Origin: Aliikangiella maris
Lineage (GTDB): Bacteria > Pseudomonadota > Gammaproteobacteria > Enterobacterales > Kangiellaceae
Reading direction: 5' to 3'
DNA: 64,000 nucleotides
Assembly (NCBI RefSeq): GCF_040719265.1
Contig: NZ_JBFDAH010000005.1
Location: forward strand, 1 to 64,000
A program made the translations under genes and the position numbers. Below, one piece after another: positions 1-6,669 of the stretch. The number at the start of each line of letters is the position of its first letter. The first letter of the stretch is position 1. Under the pieces are notes generated by a model, which was given only the letters and a program-made list of their open reading frames with translations, made no database searches and had not been told where the DNA came from.

Positions 1-79
1 TTGGCATTACTTAGAAGATCGTATAAAAAAGTTAGGAAAAATACCTCAACTATGTGAATTCATAGTAAACTCACCGTAA
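1..79 (+). pseudogene. IS66-family transposase, C-terminal end (cut by window edge)
   Basis: The first 79 bases encode the last 25 residues of an IS66-type DDE transposase (ending LCEFIVNSP) and its TAA stop. They are identical to the end of the longer fragment at 2421-2708, whose sequence has the IS66 C-terminal signature PLHNNLSE. The rest of this copy, if it exists, lies left of the window. It is a remnant or the right end of an element; which of these cannot be decided here. Confidence 0.75.
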
Positions 80-111
80 AGTCTAAATGCCCCCACTTTT
101 TGAGCAATTAC
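1..111 (+). repeat. 111-bp direct repeat, copy 1 (IS66 right end)
   Basis: Bases 1-111 match 2630-2740 exactly. Both copies end in caattac, which fits the GTAA...TTAC ends of IS66-family elements. After the shared segment the two flanks diverge at once (gaattattg versus agacaagta), so base 111/2740 is the likely insertion boundary. The repeat may extend left of the window. Confidence 0.9.
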
Positions 112-680
112 GAATTATTGAGCCATCTATTACAACAGGAGCACAGAATGCTAGTGCTGCAATAGCAGGAAAGCTAGAGGTTAAAGCAAGGATTCTGCCA
201 CCACCACCAGCACCTGAAATTGATATTCAAGTCTGGTTTGAATCTTGGGCTGGTGATTTTTATGCGGATGTTAAAGTCTCTGGTGGAATTTATATATCTG
301 GTGAATTTTCTACTACAGGAACAATTAAATCTTCTGTTAATAATTGTGAAGGGGAAGATTTTTGTTTAGATGCTACGTTGGAGCCTAAATTGGCGTTAGG
401 TTTGTCTGGTGGAGTTAGTGGAGAATCTTGTTTTCTTATAGATTCTTTTTTTGAATTAGATGGATGTGGTGTGGTGTCGATCGGGTTAGCATTGAACAGC
501 AGTGTCAGTGGTAAAGCAAGTTATAATTGCAAAACTGGGTTGGGTGGAACTGTTTGTTTTGATGGAGTCGATGTAGTAGGAAAATTAGAATTTACTGGTA
601 AAGATGTCGATGGAGAAGATGTATATGGGTATAAATTTGAATATAAATTTTTAGATGGCGCATTTAAACAGTGTAGATAG
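87..680 (+). CDS. hypothetical protein, 5'-truncated by the IS66 end
   Basis: The reading frame opens inside the repeated IS66 end (ATG at 87), so its first 8 codons are element sequence. Native sequence starts about codon 9, at base 112. The remainder (about 188 residues) is Gly/Val/Ser-rich with alternating beta-strand-like stretches and several paired cysteines (NNCEGEDFC, SYNCKTG). This suggests a secreted, disulfide-bonded beta-rich domain. It is most likely the C-terminal piece of a larger exported protein that lost its 5' end to the insertion. I do not recognise a family. The next gene starts 9 bases downstream and probably shared its transcript. Base composition is AT-rich like the neighbouring accessory genes. 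Confidence 0.5.
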   Translation: MPPLFEQLRIIEPSITTGAQNASAAIAGKLEVKARILPPPPAPEIDIQVWFESWAGDFYADVKVSGGIYISGEFSTTGTIKSSVNNCEGEDFCLDATLEPKLALGLSGGVSGESCFLIDSFFELDGCGVVSIGLALNSSVSGKASYNCKTGLGGTVCFDGVDVVGKLEFTGKDVDGEDVYGYKFEYKFLDGAFKQCR

Positions 681-689
681 GTATTTCTT

Positions 690-1583
690 ATGAAAAAAGC
701 AATAATAATATTTTTGGTAATTATTACTATAATATTGATTTTTTTGGTTGATTTTCTTGATGGAGTGAAGCAGGTGGAGCTGCCAATTGTTAAGGATGGA
801 AAGCACATAGGGTCTGGAGTGTTTCTTGAATTTATTAATAACAAAAAAAGTGAAAGTGATGCCTGGAAAACTGTTGAGTCCTTTTTTGAATTGACAAAAA
901 AAGGGAGTTTTAAAAAAGCATTTGAGAAACTAAATGTAGAACAAGAAAATATGACGTATGAGCAAATAAAAAATTCATTTTTAGATAGGTTTTATAATGC
1001 AGTTTCAATTGAAAAAATTGAAGGTGTAACATATGGAGAATTTGCTAATTTTATAGTGAAAATTGAGTTACTTAATGGAAAGTTAGTTAACTTTCATATT
1101 AAATTAGAAAAAATCAATAATGAATATTTAATAAACCAAGTCAACTCTAGAAACCCAATAAATAGCTTTGTAGGGATGTTTTTCAGGTCGGCTCAAAAAA
1201 ATCAAAATTTTGAAGTGATTAATAAATTGAGTGTTTTTTCTGCTGATGATAAAGAAGAATTGGCAGAGGGAGTAAGTGTTTTTACTCGTAAGGGTGGGTT
1301 GTTCGATTTTAATATAGACAAAAAGCTTGGAGAAGCTGTTTTGAAAGTCGAAAAGGAAATTGAAGGTGAAGCTCGTTACTATATAAGCTCAAATGACTTA
1401 ATGATTGTATATTTTGATATTTCAAAAAATGAAAATCGCGTTTATCTTAATAAGGGAAGAGATATGGAAGTTATATATTTCTTTTTTGAAAATGGAAAAT
1501 ATAGTTATGATTTAGATAAGAAAAAAATATTAGATGATTTGATTTTGTCAGAAAAGGTAGTTTCTTTATTAAGAGAACTATAG
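690..1583 (+). CDS. hypothetical single-pass membrane-anchored protein
   Basis: The 297-residue product has one strongly hydrophobic N-terminal helix (about residues 3-22, MKKAIIIFLVIITIILIFLV). A Lys/Glu/Asn-rich domain of about 270 residues follows. Topology is most likely an inner-membrane anchor with a periplasmic domain; no lipobox is present. The gene follows the truncated gene at 87-680 with a 9-base gap and no clear Shine-Dalgarno, so it may be translationally coupled. Codon use is extremely A/T-biased, more so than the core genes to the right, consistent with a recently acquired or relaxed region. No family recognised. Confidence 0.6.
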   Translation: MKKAIIIFLVIITIILIFLVDFLDGVKQVELPIVKDGKHIGSGVFLEFINNKKSESDAWKTVESFFELTKKGSFKKAFEKLNVEQENMTYEQIKNSFLDRFYNAVSIEKIEGVTYGEFANFIVKIELLNGKLVNFHIKLEKINNEYLINQVNSRNPINSFVGMFFRSAQKNQNFEVINKLSVFSADDKEELAEGVSVFTRKGGLFDFNIDKKLGEAVLKVEKEIEGEARYYISSNDLMIVYFDISKNENRVYLNKGRDMEVIYFFFENGKYSYDLDKKKILDDLILSEKVVSLLREL

Positions 1584-1641
1584 AAGTAAGAGTTTAAGGT
1601 GCAGTGATTAAATTGGCTGTTATTCAATATAAAGGTAGAAA

Positions 1642-1752
1642 ATGAACATTAAAAGTATAGCTTTAATAATTATTGCTGGCTGTGAACAAAAAGCAACTCA
1701 AGAGCAATGGCAAGCAGATGGGCCGAGGCCGTCAAACGATTTTTCACCATGA
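1642..1752 (+). pseudogene. lipoprotein leader truncated by transposase sequence
   Basis: ATG at 1642, preceded by an aaaggtag ribosome site, opens a signal sequence with a lipobox-like IIAGC (Cys at residue 14) and then CEQKATQEQW. After about 25 codons the DNA turns into the interior of a REP-associated transposase (GGGCCGAGGCCG at 1721), read here in the wrong frame to a stop at 1750-1752. This is a lipoprotein gene whose 3' part was replaced by mobile DNA. A 36-residue product could still be made. Confidence 0.6.
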
Positions 1753-2410
1753 AAAAGACTATCAGGCGTTTTTATCGGTCCTTCAAGAATCGCATGAGCA
1801 ATTTGATGCGATGATTCATTGTTATTGTTTAATGGGTAATCATTACCATTTGCTGATAGAAACGCCCAAAGCTAATTTAAGCCGAATCATGCGCCATATT
1901 AATGGGGTATACACCCAGCGGTATAATCGACTGCACCGAACGGATGGGCCTTTATTCAGGGGACGATATAAGTCAATTCTGGTTGATGAAGATATCTCTC
2001 GTTTTTATAATCGAGGCAATTATTTGACCGTGCTTGGAGATAAAGCGTTTAAAGAATCTGTCAGGGAAGAGACAAAAGAGCAAAATATTGAACAACTAAG
2101 AAAAGTCTTGGAAGATAGACCAGGTGGACAAAGAATTCTTGAGCTGGTAGCAGTCATATTTAAAGTAAAGAGCCGCGATATTAAAAGCTGTCCAGGAGGT
2201 AAACGAGTGAGCAATCCCGCACGAGCGTTTGCGATGTATGCCTGTCAGCGATATGGGGCACTGAGTCTCAAGCAAATTGCAGTGTTATTTAACTTAAGTC
2301 ATAGTGGAAGTGTATCATTTTCTGTGAATAAGGTTAAGCGTGAGTTAGTTGAAGGCCAATGGTTGAGTGAGGTAAAGCAATTGGAAAGGGAGTTATATAT
2401 TGTAAAATAG
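1718..2410 (+). pseudogene. REP-associated tyrosine transposase (Y1 family), missing its N-terminus
   Basis: About 230 residues match the RAYT/TnpA_REP family: GRGRQTIF, the HUH-type metal motif (GNHYHLLIETP), YTQRYNRLHRTDGPLFRGRY carrying the region around the catalytic Tyr, and a C-terminal DnaA-like helix-turn-helix (ALSLKQIAVLFNLSHSG). The usual family start (MPRPTRMEYEGAFHHVMNRGR) is absent; that exact segment lies alone at 5264-5332. The only available starts are in the upstream lipoprotein remnant, so this is a 5'-truncated copy. It ends at ggcttgaccccttgc (2411-2425), which resembles the usual RAYT-flanking sequence. Catalytic activity cannot be excluded, because the nuclease motifs are intact. 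Confidence 0.8.
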
Positions 2411-2420
2411 GCTTGACCCC

Positions 2421-2708
2421 TTGCTTTTTTTATACCTAATGAAAACCACTTTACTTAAATGTTTGGTGAATCCTTCAATTCCACTTCATAATAACTTGAG
2501 CGAGTCGGATATTCGTGAGTTTGTTAAGCGTCGAAAAATTAGTGGATGCACAAAAAGCGATAATGGTCGAGATTCTCTTGATACATTTTTATCGCTTAAG
2601 AAAACCTGTCAGCGTCATGGTATTTCATTTTGGCATTACTTAGAAGATCGTATAAAAAAGTTAGGAAAAATACCTCAACTATGTGAATTCATAGTAAACT
2701 CACCGTAA
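2421..2708 (+). pseudogene. IS66-family transposase, C-terminal fragment
   Basis: Beginning just after the RAYT remnant, this 95-codon frame carries the conserved tail of IS66 DDE transposases: NPSIPLHNNLSESDIREFVKRR, then SLKKTCQRHGISFWHYLEDRI. The DDE Asp residues and the N-terminal two thirds are missing, so it cannot act alone. The last 79 bases are identical to the left edge of the window. The true junction with foreign sequence is about 2425-2450; the first few residues are not transposase. Confidence 0.8.
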
Positions 2709-2740
2709 AGTCTAAATGCCCCCACTTTTTGAGCAATTAC
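2630..2740 (+). repeat. 111-bp direct repeat, copy 2 (IS66 right end)
   Basis: Exact copy of bases 1-111, in the same orientation. Together the copies bracket 2.5 kb of gene remnants. Homologous recombination between them would delete or duplicate that segment. Each copy sits immediately upstream of a gene tail whose start is missing (112-680 and 2741-2833). Confidence 0.9.
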
Positions 2741-2833
2741 AGACAAGTAGGTATAATGCCTAGTAGAACTACAGCTGTAACTGTAGGTAAAAAAAATCCG
2801 AAATTATTATATTTCGTTACGGTGCCGAATTAA
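2741..2833 (+). pseudogene. C-terminal 30-residue tail of an unidentified protein
   Basis: Directly after the IS66 end only one of the three forward frames stays open. It encodes RQVGIMPSRTTAVTVGKKNP and ten further residues to TAA at 2831-2833. It looks like the last residues of a gene decapitated by the element. The small gene at 2846 follows after 12 bases, an arrangement typical of polymorphic toxin tail plus immunity gene. That reading is an inference; no toxin motif can be named. Confidence 0.4.
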
Positions 2834-2845
2834 AAGGAAAGTACT

Positions 2846-3307
2846 ATGAAGAAGAAAATTATACCTGTAAAAGTGTCTTGGCAAATAAGCCCTTCGTCAC
2901 CAGAAATGTCTGTTGTTGAGGCTGATGATGATGGGAATGTCTTAATAGATTTTCTTGCAACAAATTTAGAGGGTGAGTTTGTGGAAAGAACTGTTGAGAT
3001 TTCTTTTTCTGGGTGTGCTTATTTTATGTATTCTCCTTGTTACAGTGATCTTAAACTTTTCGATGAGAGTTTTTTTGATATGTCTTTGATTGATATGTGG
3101 TTACCACCAAAAGGAAGTTCACAAGCGTTTTTTGATAAATGGAAGCGCACTACTTTTTGTCCAAATTCAAATTTCTTAGAGATTGAAGGTTCTGATGAGG
3201 CTAAAAAAGTTCATTGGTTTGACGATATCAAGCATTACATATTGTTCGGTAACCATATGATGATTTCTCTGTTAGCAAGAGATTATACATGGAATATAAA
3301 ACACTGA
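2846..3307 (+). CDS. hypothetical 153-residue acidic cytoplasmic protein (possible immunity protein)
   Basis: ATG at 2846 is preceded by aaaggaaag. There is no signal peptide or membrane segment. The protein is rich in Asp/Glu and aromatic residues (YFMYSPCYSDLKLFDESFFD). Its small size, acidity and position right after a truncated reading-frame tail are typical of immunity proteins of contact-dependent or Rhs toxins, but I recognise no specific Imm family. The frame is intact, so it could be an orphan immunity gene left after its toxin was destroyed. Alternatively it is an unrelated small protein. Confidence 0.55.
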   Translation: MKKKIIPVKVSWQISPSSPEMSVVEADDDGNVLIDFLATNLEGEFVERTVEISFSGCAYFMYSPCYSDLKLFDESFFDMSLIDMWLPPKGSSQAFFDKWKRTTFCPNSNFLEIEGSDEAKKVHWFDDIKHYILFGNHMMISLLARDYTWNIKH

Positions 3308-3404
3308 CACAATCAATGGGGGCACACAATCAAAGATAAAGGGTGCAACTCTCGCACTGATCAATTAAGCACCATTTTTACCACGTTTGTCGGAGGAGAA
3401 CACT

Positions 3405-3486
3405 GAGTGGGGACACTCCTGACTTTTAAGCCTTGTTCCGAAAGAGAGTACTGAACGGGGACAGCCCTAACTTTTAAGCCTTGCTC
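3405..3486 (+). repeat. two 34-bp imperfect tandem units
   Basis: Units at 3405-3438 and 3453-3486 share the pattern gggacaNNCCTnACTTTTAAGCCTTGNTC with a 48-base period. A related tgaacggggaca motif recurs at 5330-5341 beside the RAYT fragment. This suggests the motif is part of the scattered transposase-associated repeats. Confidence 0.6.
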
Positions 3487-3501
3487 GTTTGAACAAGGCT
3501 T
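3477..3501 (+). terminator. hairpin, probable intrinsic terminator
   Basis: AAGCCTTG pairs with CAAGGCTT across a 9-base loop, followed by ttaagta. It ends the accessory transcript from 2846. The run of T is short, so strength is uncertain. Confidence 0.45.
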
Positions 3502-3518
3502 TTAAGTATTTAAAGTGT

Positions 3519-4040
3519 GTAGTGGTCAAGTAACTTTGGCCACAGATTTAGAGTTTTTCCAATAAATATCTACCGCTATGTTTGGTGTTAAGCCGTTATT
3601 AAAAGTATGTGGTCTAACAGAGTTATAATAACGTAAAATGTAATTAACAATCGAATGCTCGGCTTCAACAATCGATTGATAACCAATAGTTGGCATCCAG
3701 CGGTTTTATAGCTTCGAAAAAATCTTTCCATTGGACTATTATCCCAACAATTTCCTCGTCGACTCATGCTTTGCTTCATTTGATAACGCCAAATTAATTG
3801 ACGAAACTGAAGACTGGTATAGTGACTTCCTTGATCGGAGTGAAACATCAAATCTTTAGGGCGACCTCTCATCTCAAAAGCCATTGTTAAAGCCTTACTG
3901 GTTAGCTGACTATTGGGGGAATAAGATAGCGCCCATCCAATTAATTTTCGAGCAAATAAATCTAAAACTACGGCTAGATAAGCCCAGCGTTTTCCCGTCC
4001 AGATATAGGTGACATTAAAGCCAGCACCAACAATTAAGAT
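3519..4040 (-). pseudogene. IS3-family transposase OrfB, truncated and frameshifted
   Basis: Read leftwards: TYIWTGKRWAYLAVVLDLFA, then LMFHSDQGSHYTSLQF, then GNCWDNSPMERFFRS. These are the rve/DDE integrase core segments of IS3-group OrfB. Near base 3700 one base has been lost. The frame then shifts into WMPTIGYQSIVEAEHSIVNY, then VRPHTFNNGLTPN and a stop at 3525-3527. The outer end at about 3519-3545 (tagtggtcaagtaactttgg) looks like the IS terminal repeat. OrfA and the first third of OrfB are missing beyond about 4040. The element is dead in cis. Confidence 0.85.
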
Positions 4041-4115
4041 AAAATAATGCTTGGTAAAGTATTCTTTAAGTGTTTACTTAAACGTAGCTCTACCCAAATA
4101 TAACAGGTTTATAGA

Positions 4116-4274
4116 TCAGCTAGATTTTTTAGTGTTATCCAGACGGTTTTTAACTCTTGCCACAATGGTTGCCATATTTCTTTGAGCTTCTTCTAGTGTC
4201 ATTTCTTTCGGAGATGGATAAACCTGTTTTTCCTCTTCACTCATACGGTTAAAGTCTTTCTTTGATTTTTCCAT
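4116..4274 (-). CDS. 52-residue charged small protein
   Basis: ATG at 4274-4272 overlaps the stop of the upstream gene in a TAATG, indicating translational coupling. The product begins MEKSKKDFNRMSEEEKQVYP and ends in TKKSS. It is highly charged, helical and without a membrane segment. It is third in a three-gene leftward operon (4477-5001, 4274-4477, 4116-4274). Coupling through two successive one-base overlaps argues that it is a real gene. Function unknown; possibly an accessory or antidote-type protein of an acquired module. Confidence 0.6.
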   Translation of the reverse strand: MEKSKKDFNRMSEEEKQVYPSPKEMTLEEAQRNMATIVARVKNRLDNTKKSS

Positions 4275-4477
4275 TATTCTTCCTCTCTTAATTCACTTTC
4301 ATCTTTTTCAAGCTCTTCAAAACCACCAGAGTTAATACAATCAGGCTCTTTAATATTTTTAGCCTTTCTTTCTCGGTAATTTTGCATTGCCAAATCAACA
4401 GCTTCTTTTTCTGTAAGCTGTTTTTTGTTTTTGCGAATGCTGGTTATTTTATCATCTTTAACTTCTTTATCACTCAT
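4274..4477 (-). CDS. 67-residue charged small protein
   Basis: Start ATG at 4477-4475, stop 4276-4274. It overlaps by one base (TAATG) both the read-through end of the upstream acetyltransferase-like frame and the start of the downstream small gene. The sequence is Lys/Glu-rich (KKQLTEKEAVDLAMQNYRER) and ends ELREEE. It probably folds as helices without a membrane segment. No family recognised. It is part of the tightly packed accessory operon. Confidence 0.6.
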   Translation of the reverse strand: MSDKEVKDDKITSIRKNKKQLTEKEAVDLAMQNYRERKAKNIKEPDCINSGGFEELEKDESELREEE

Positions 4478-5001
4478 TAGCCTATCCGCTTAATTAAATA
4501 ATCGCCATCCCTGACATAAGTATACCCAAATGAACTATAATACCTTTTTTAATCTTCATTTACTGGGTTCATTATTCGTATATGGGAAGCCCCTAATAAT
4601 AACGCATAAACCTCATATGCCAATAAAATCTCATCCATTACTGATGGTCTATCACCTAAATCATGTGGACGACCTTCAACAATATCAAGTCTCATGCCAC
4701 TTCCCCCAAACGTAGGTCTCCCTAATGAAATAGCAACAAGTTTATTTCTATGCCATAAAGCAACTTCAAACCTTTTGGGATAACGAGACTGATAACGATT
4801 ACGACCTTCTCTCCAGTCCCAAGGGTATGGTCTTGATTTCGATTTTTTCCATATTTTCACCGCACTTAAAGCTTGTTCGGTAATGGTAGTAAAAGAAAAA
4901 CCCTTGCTTTTTAATCGCAGCTCTACTGCTCGTAAAGCTTGCTCTCTTAATTTCTTATAGCGTCTTTCTGCATCTTGTCTTTCGTCAAATCTAGGAAGCA
5001 T
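4477..5001 (-). pseudogene. GNAT-like protein interrupted by one in-frame TAA
   Basis: The frame runs from ATG at 5001 for 150 codons to TAA at 4551-4549. It then continues open in the same frame as KRYYSSFGYTYVRDGDYLIK and ends in a TAATG overlap with the next gene. YYSSFGY resembles the acetyl-CoA-binding tail motif of GNAT N-acetyltransferases, and LGRPTFGGSGMRLDIVEG may be a core strand region. The full product would be 174 residues. A single TTA (Leu) to TAA change explains the break, and the intact overlap suggests it is recent. A 150-residue product lacking the last strand is probably non-functional. The substrate is unknown, and the family is recognised only by fold-like motifs. Confidence 0.6.
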
Positions 5002-5263
5002 CGCGTATCCTTACCTGTATTTAAGCTTATTTATTTAGAAGACAAATTCTATCTCTCTTTGCTAAAAAGGAACTCATTTCCCAAGTGTAAATGAGAAGCA
5101 GCTCACAACTTAAGTTTAGTTTTTATATCTTGAATTCACAAAACTCCCACATAAAGCTTTTCAACTTCTTCTAGCCAATACATACATATAAGGGGGCAGG
5201 CTCTGGGGAAATAAGGAGTCAATCCTATTTTTCAATATATAAAACCTAAGCTATATTATTGTT

Positions 5264-5332
5264 ATGCCAAGACCCACTCGAATGGAATATGAAGGCGCAT
5301 TTCATCATGTAATGAATCGCGGCAGAACATGA
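5264..5332 (+). pseudogene. N-terminal fragment of a REP-associated transposase
   Basis: ATG at 5264 encodes MPRPTRMEYEGAFHHVMNRG, then R, T and a stop. The sequence up to NRGR is the standard start of RAYT proteins. It ends just where the fragment at 1718-2410 begins (GRGRQTIF). The two pieces therefore complement each other, either as one transposase split by rearrangement or as remnants of two copies. gaacggggac follows directly. Confidence 0.75.
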
Positions 5333-5775
5333 ACGGGGACAACTATAACTCGTTATTCTAATTGTTTGGGTTTGATTAAATTAATATAAAATTAGGTTAA
5401 AAAAATGGCGGGGTTTTAAATTATTGGGCCAGTTTTATTTTAAATTTTGAGTTGGCTTTTAATGAAAATTCAAATTTGAAGTGTAGCTAGTCCTCAGCAA
5501 AAGCTGATGCAAACAATGACTTAATGTATTTTATTGTTTGTATTAATTATTAACTAAAAGCCAGATTGCTCAAACTAGCTTTGAAAAAATCTAGAGAAAT
5601 ATTGTGTTTGTCTCTAGTGTTTTATGTTTTAATTAATTTTATGTTACTGAAAATAATCTAAACGAATTTATTTGTAATATTGAAAATTGAGATTTCGATC
5701 GGCTCATAATATCATTTACGAACAAAATATACTGGCGTAAGATGCTAGTTACTCTGTCTTTTGGAAGGTGAAAAA
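5333..5775. other. AT-rich intergenic region
   Basis: About 440 bases without a convincing frame. It separates the accessory cluster from the methyltransferase gene and must hold that gene's promoter. No tRNA or strong hairpin seen. Confidence 0.6.
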
Positions 5776-6363
5776 ATGAACACTTCTTCTCGAAAGTTAA
5801 ATGTTGGTTGTGGTCGCAATATTCTGCAAGGTTGGCTTAATCTCGATCATAAGGCGCTGAATGGTGTTGATATCGTAAGTGATATTGATAATTGCGAACA
5901 TGCCCCAATACCTTTACCAGATAATTGCATTGATGAATTTTTGCTGTCGCATGTGATTGAACATCTTCATCACCCTTTGCCATTAATGCAAGAGTTACAT
6001 CGAATTGCCAGTGACAATGCGATAGCACTAATCAGAACACCTTATGGCTCGAGTGATGATGCCTTTGAAGATCCAACACATGTTAGGCAGTATTTTCATG
6101 GTAGCTTTGGTTATTTTTCACAACCCTTTTATTGGCGAGCTGATTATGGATATCGAGGTGATTGGCAAGTAGAGATGATTCAATTAGTCGTTCGTGCGGC
6201 GGAAAACCAAGGATTAACGCCTGAACAAATTATGGCTAGAATTAAAACACAACGAAATCAAGTAATAGAAATGATTGCGCAATTAAAAGTCGTTAAACCG
6301 ATTAGAGAACCGTTAGCTGAATTACAACAGGGGCCAAAAATTGAAATAGTGATGTCCGAATAA
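5776..6363 (+). CDS. class I SAM-dependent methyltransferase
   Basis: The start is ATG at 5776, placed 7 bases after GGAAGG; the in-frame TTG at 5761 lies within the ribosome site and is rejected. The 195-residue protein opens with KLNVGCGRNILQGWLNLD, the SAM-binding motif I and following acidic strand end. It then has the Methyltransf_11-like IDEFLLSHVIEHLHHP (post-I/motif II region with HVIEH). The methyl acceptor is not evident; relatives act on small molecules, sugars or lipids. The C-terminal third is helical. It is a single gene, convergent with the lipoprotein gene at 6670. Confidence 0.8.
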   Translation: MNTSSRKLNVGCGRNILQGWLNLDHKALNGVDIVSDIDNCEHAPIPLPDNCIDEFLLSHVIEHLHHPLPLMQELHRIASDNAIALIRTPYGSSDDAFEDPTHVRQYFHGSFGYFSQPFYWRADYGYRGDWQVEMIQLVVRAAENQGLTPEQIMARIKTQRNQVIEMIAQLKVVKPIREPLAELQQGPKIEIVMSE

Positions 6364-6586
6364 TGCTCTCGCTTTAACTTATGTGCTTAGTGTGTATTGC
6401 CTATTGTAAAAAGATGAAACGATTACTTAAATTTTAAATGATAATTTTTTGATTGTTAGTATAAATATAAATGCAGTAGGAATAAATTTTGCGATTGGTA
6501 ATTTTTAAAAGGTTGAATAATAGTAAGAAAAGATGTGGGCTTTCAAATTATTTATTACAGTAATAATTAATGAGAGTTTGCTAAAA

Positions 6587-6613
6587 AAGAATGTATAATA
6601 AATACACATTCTT
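6587..6613. terminator. bidirectional hairpin between convergent genes
   Basis: AAGAATGT (6587-6594) pairs with ACATTCTT (6606-6613). A-run on the left and TTCTT on the right allow use on either strand. It lies between the convergent genes ending at 6363 and 6670. The rest of 6364-6669 is AT-rich and featureless. Confidence 0.5.
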
Positions 6614-6669
6614 TCTTAGGTTAAATATTTTATTAAGTTAGTTGATAGCTAATTTAATAACTAAATTGA

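Noticed and set aside
3405..3486. CRISPR array
   Set aside because: Only two imperfect 34-bp units 48 bases apart, no cas genes, and spacer-like sequence is only about 14 bases.
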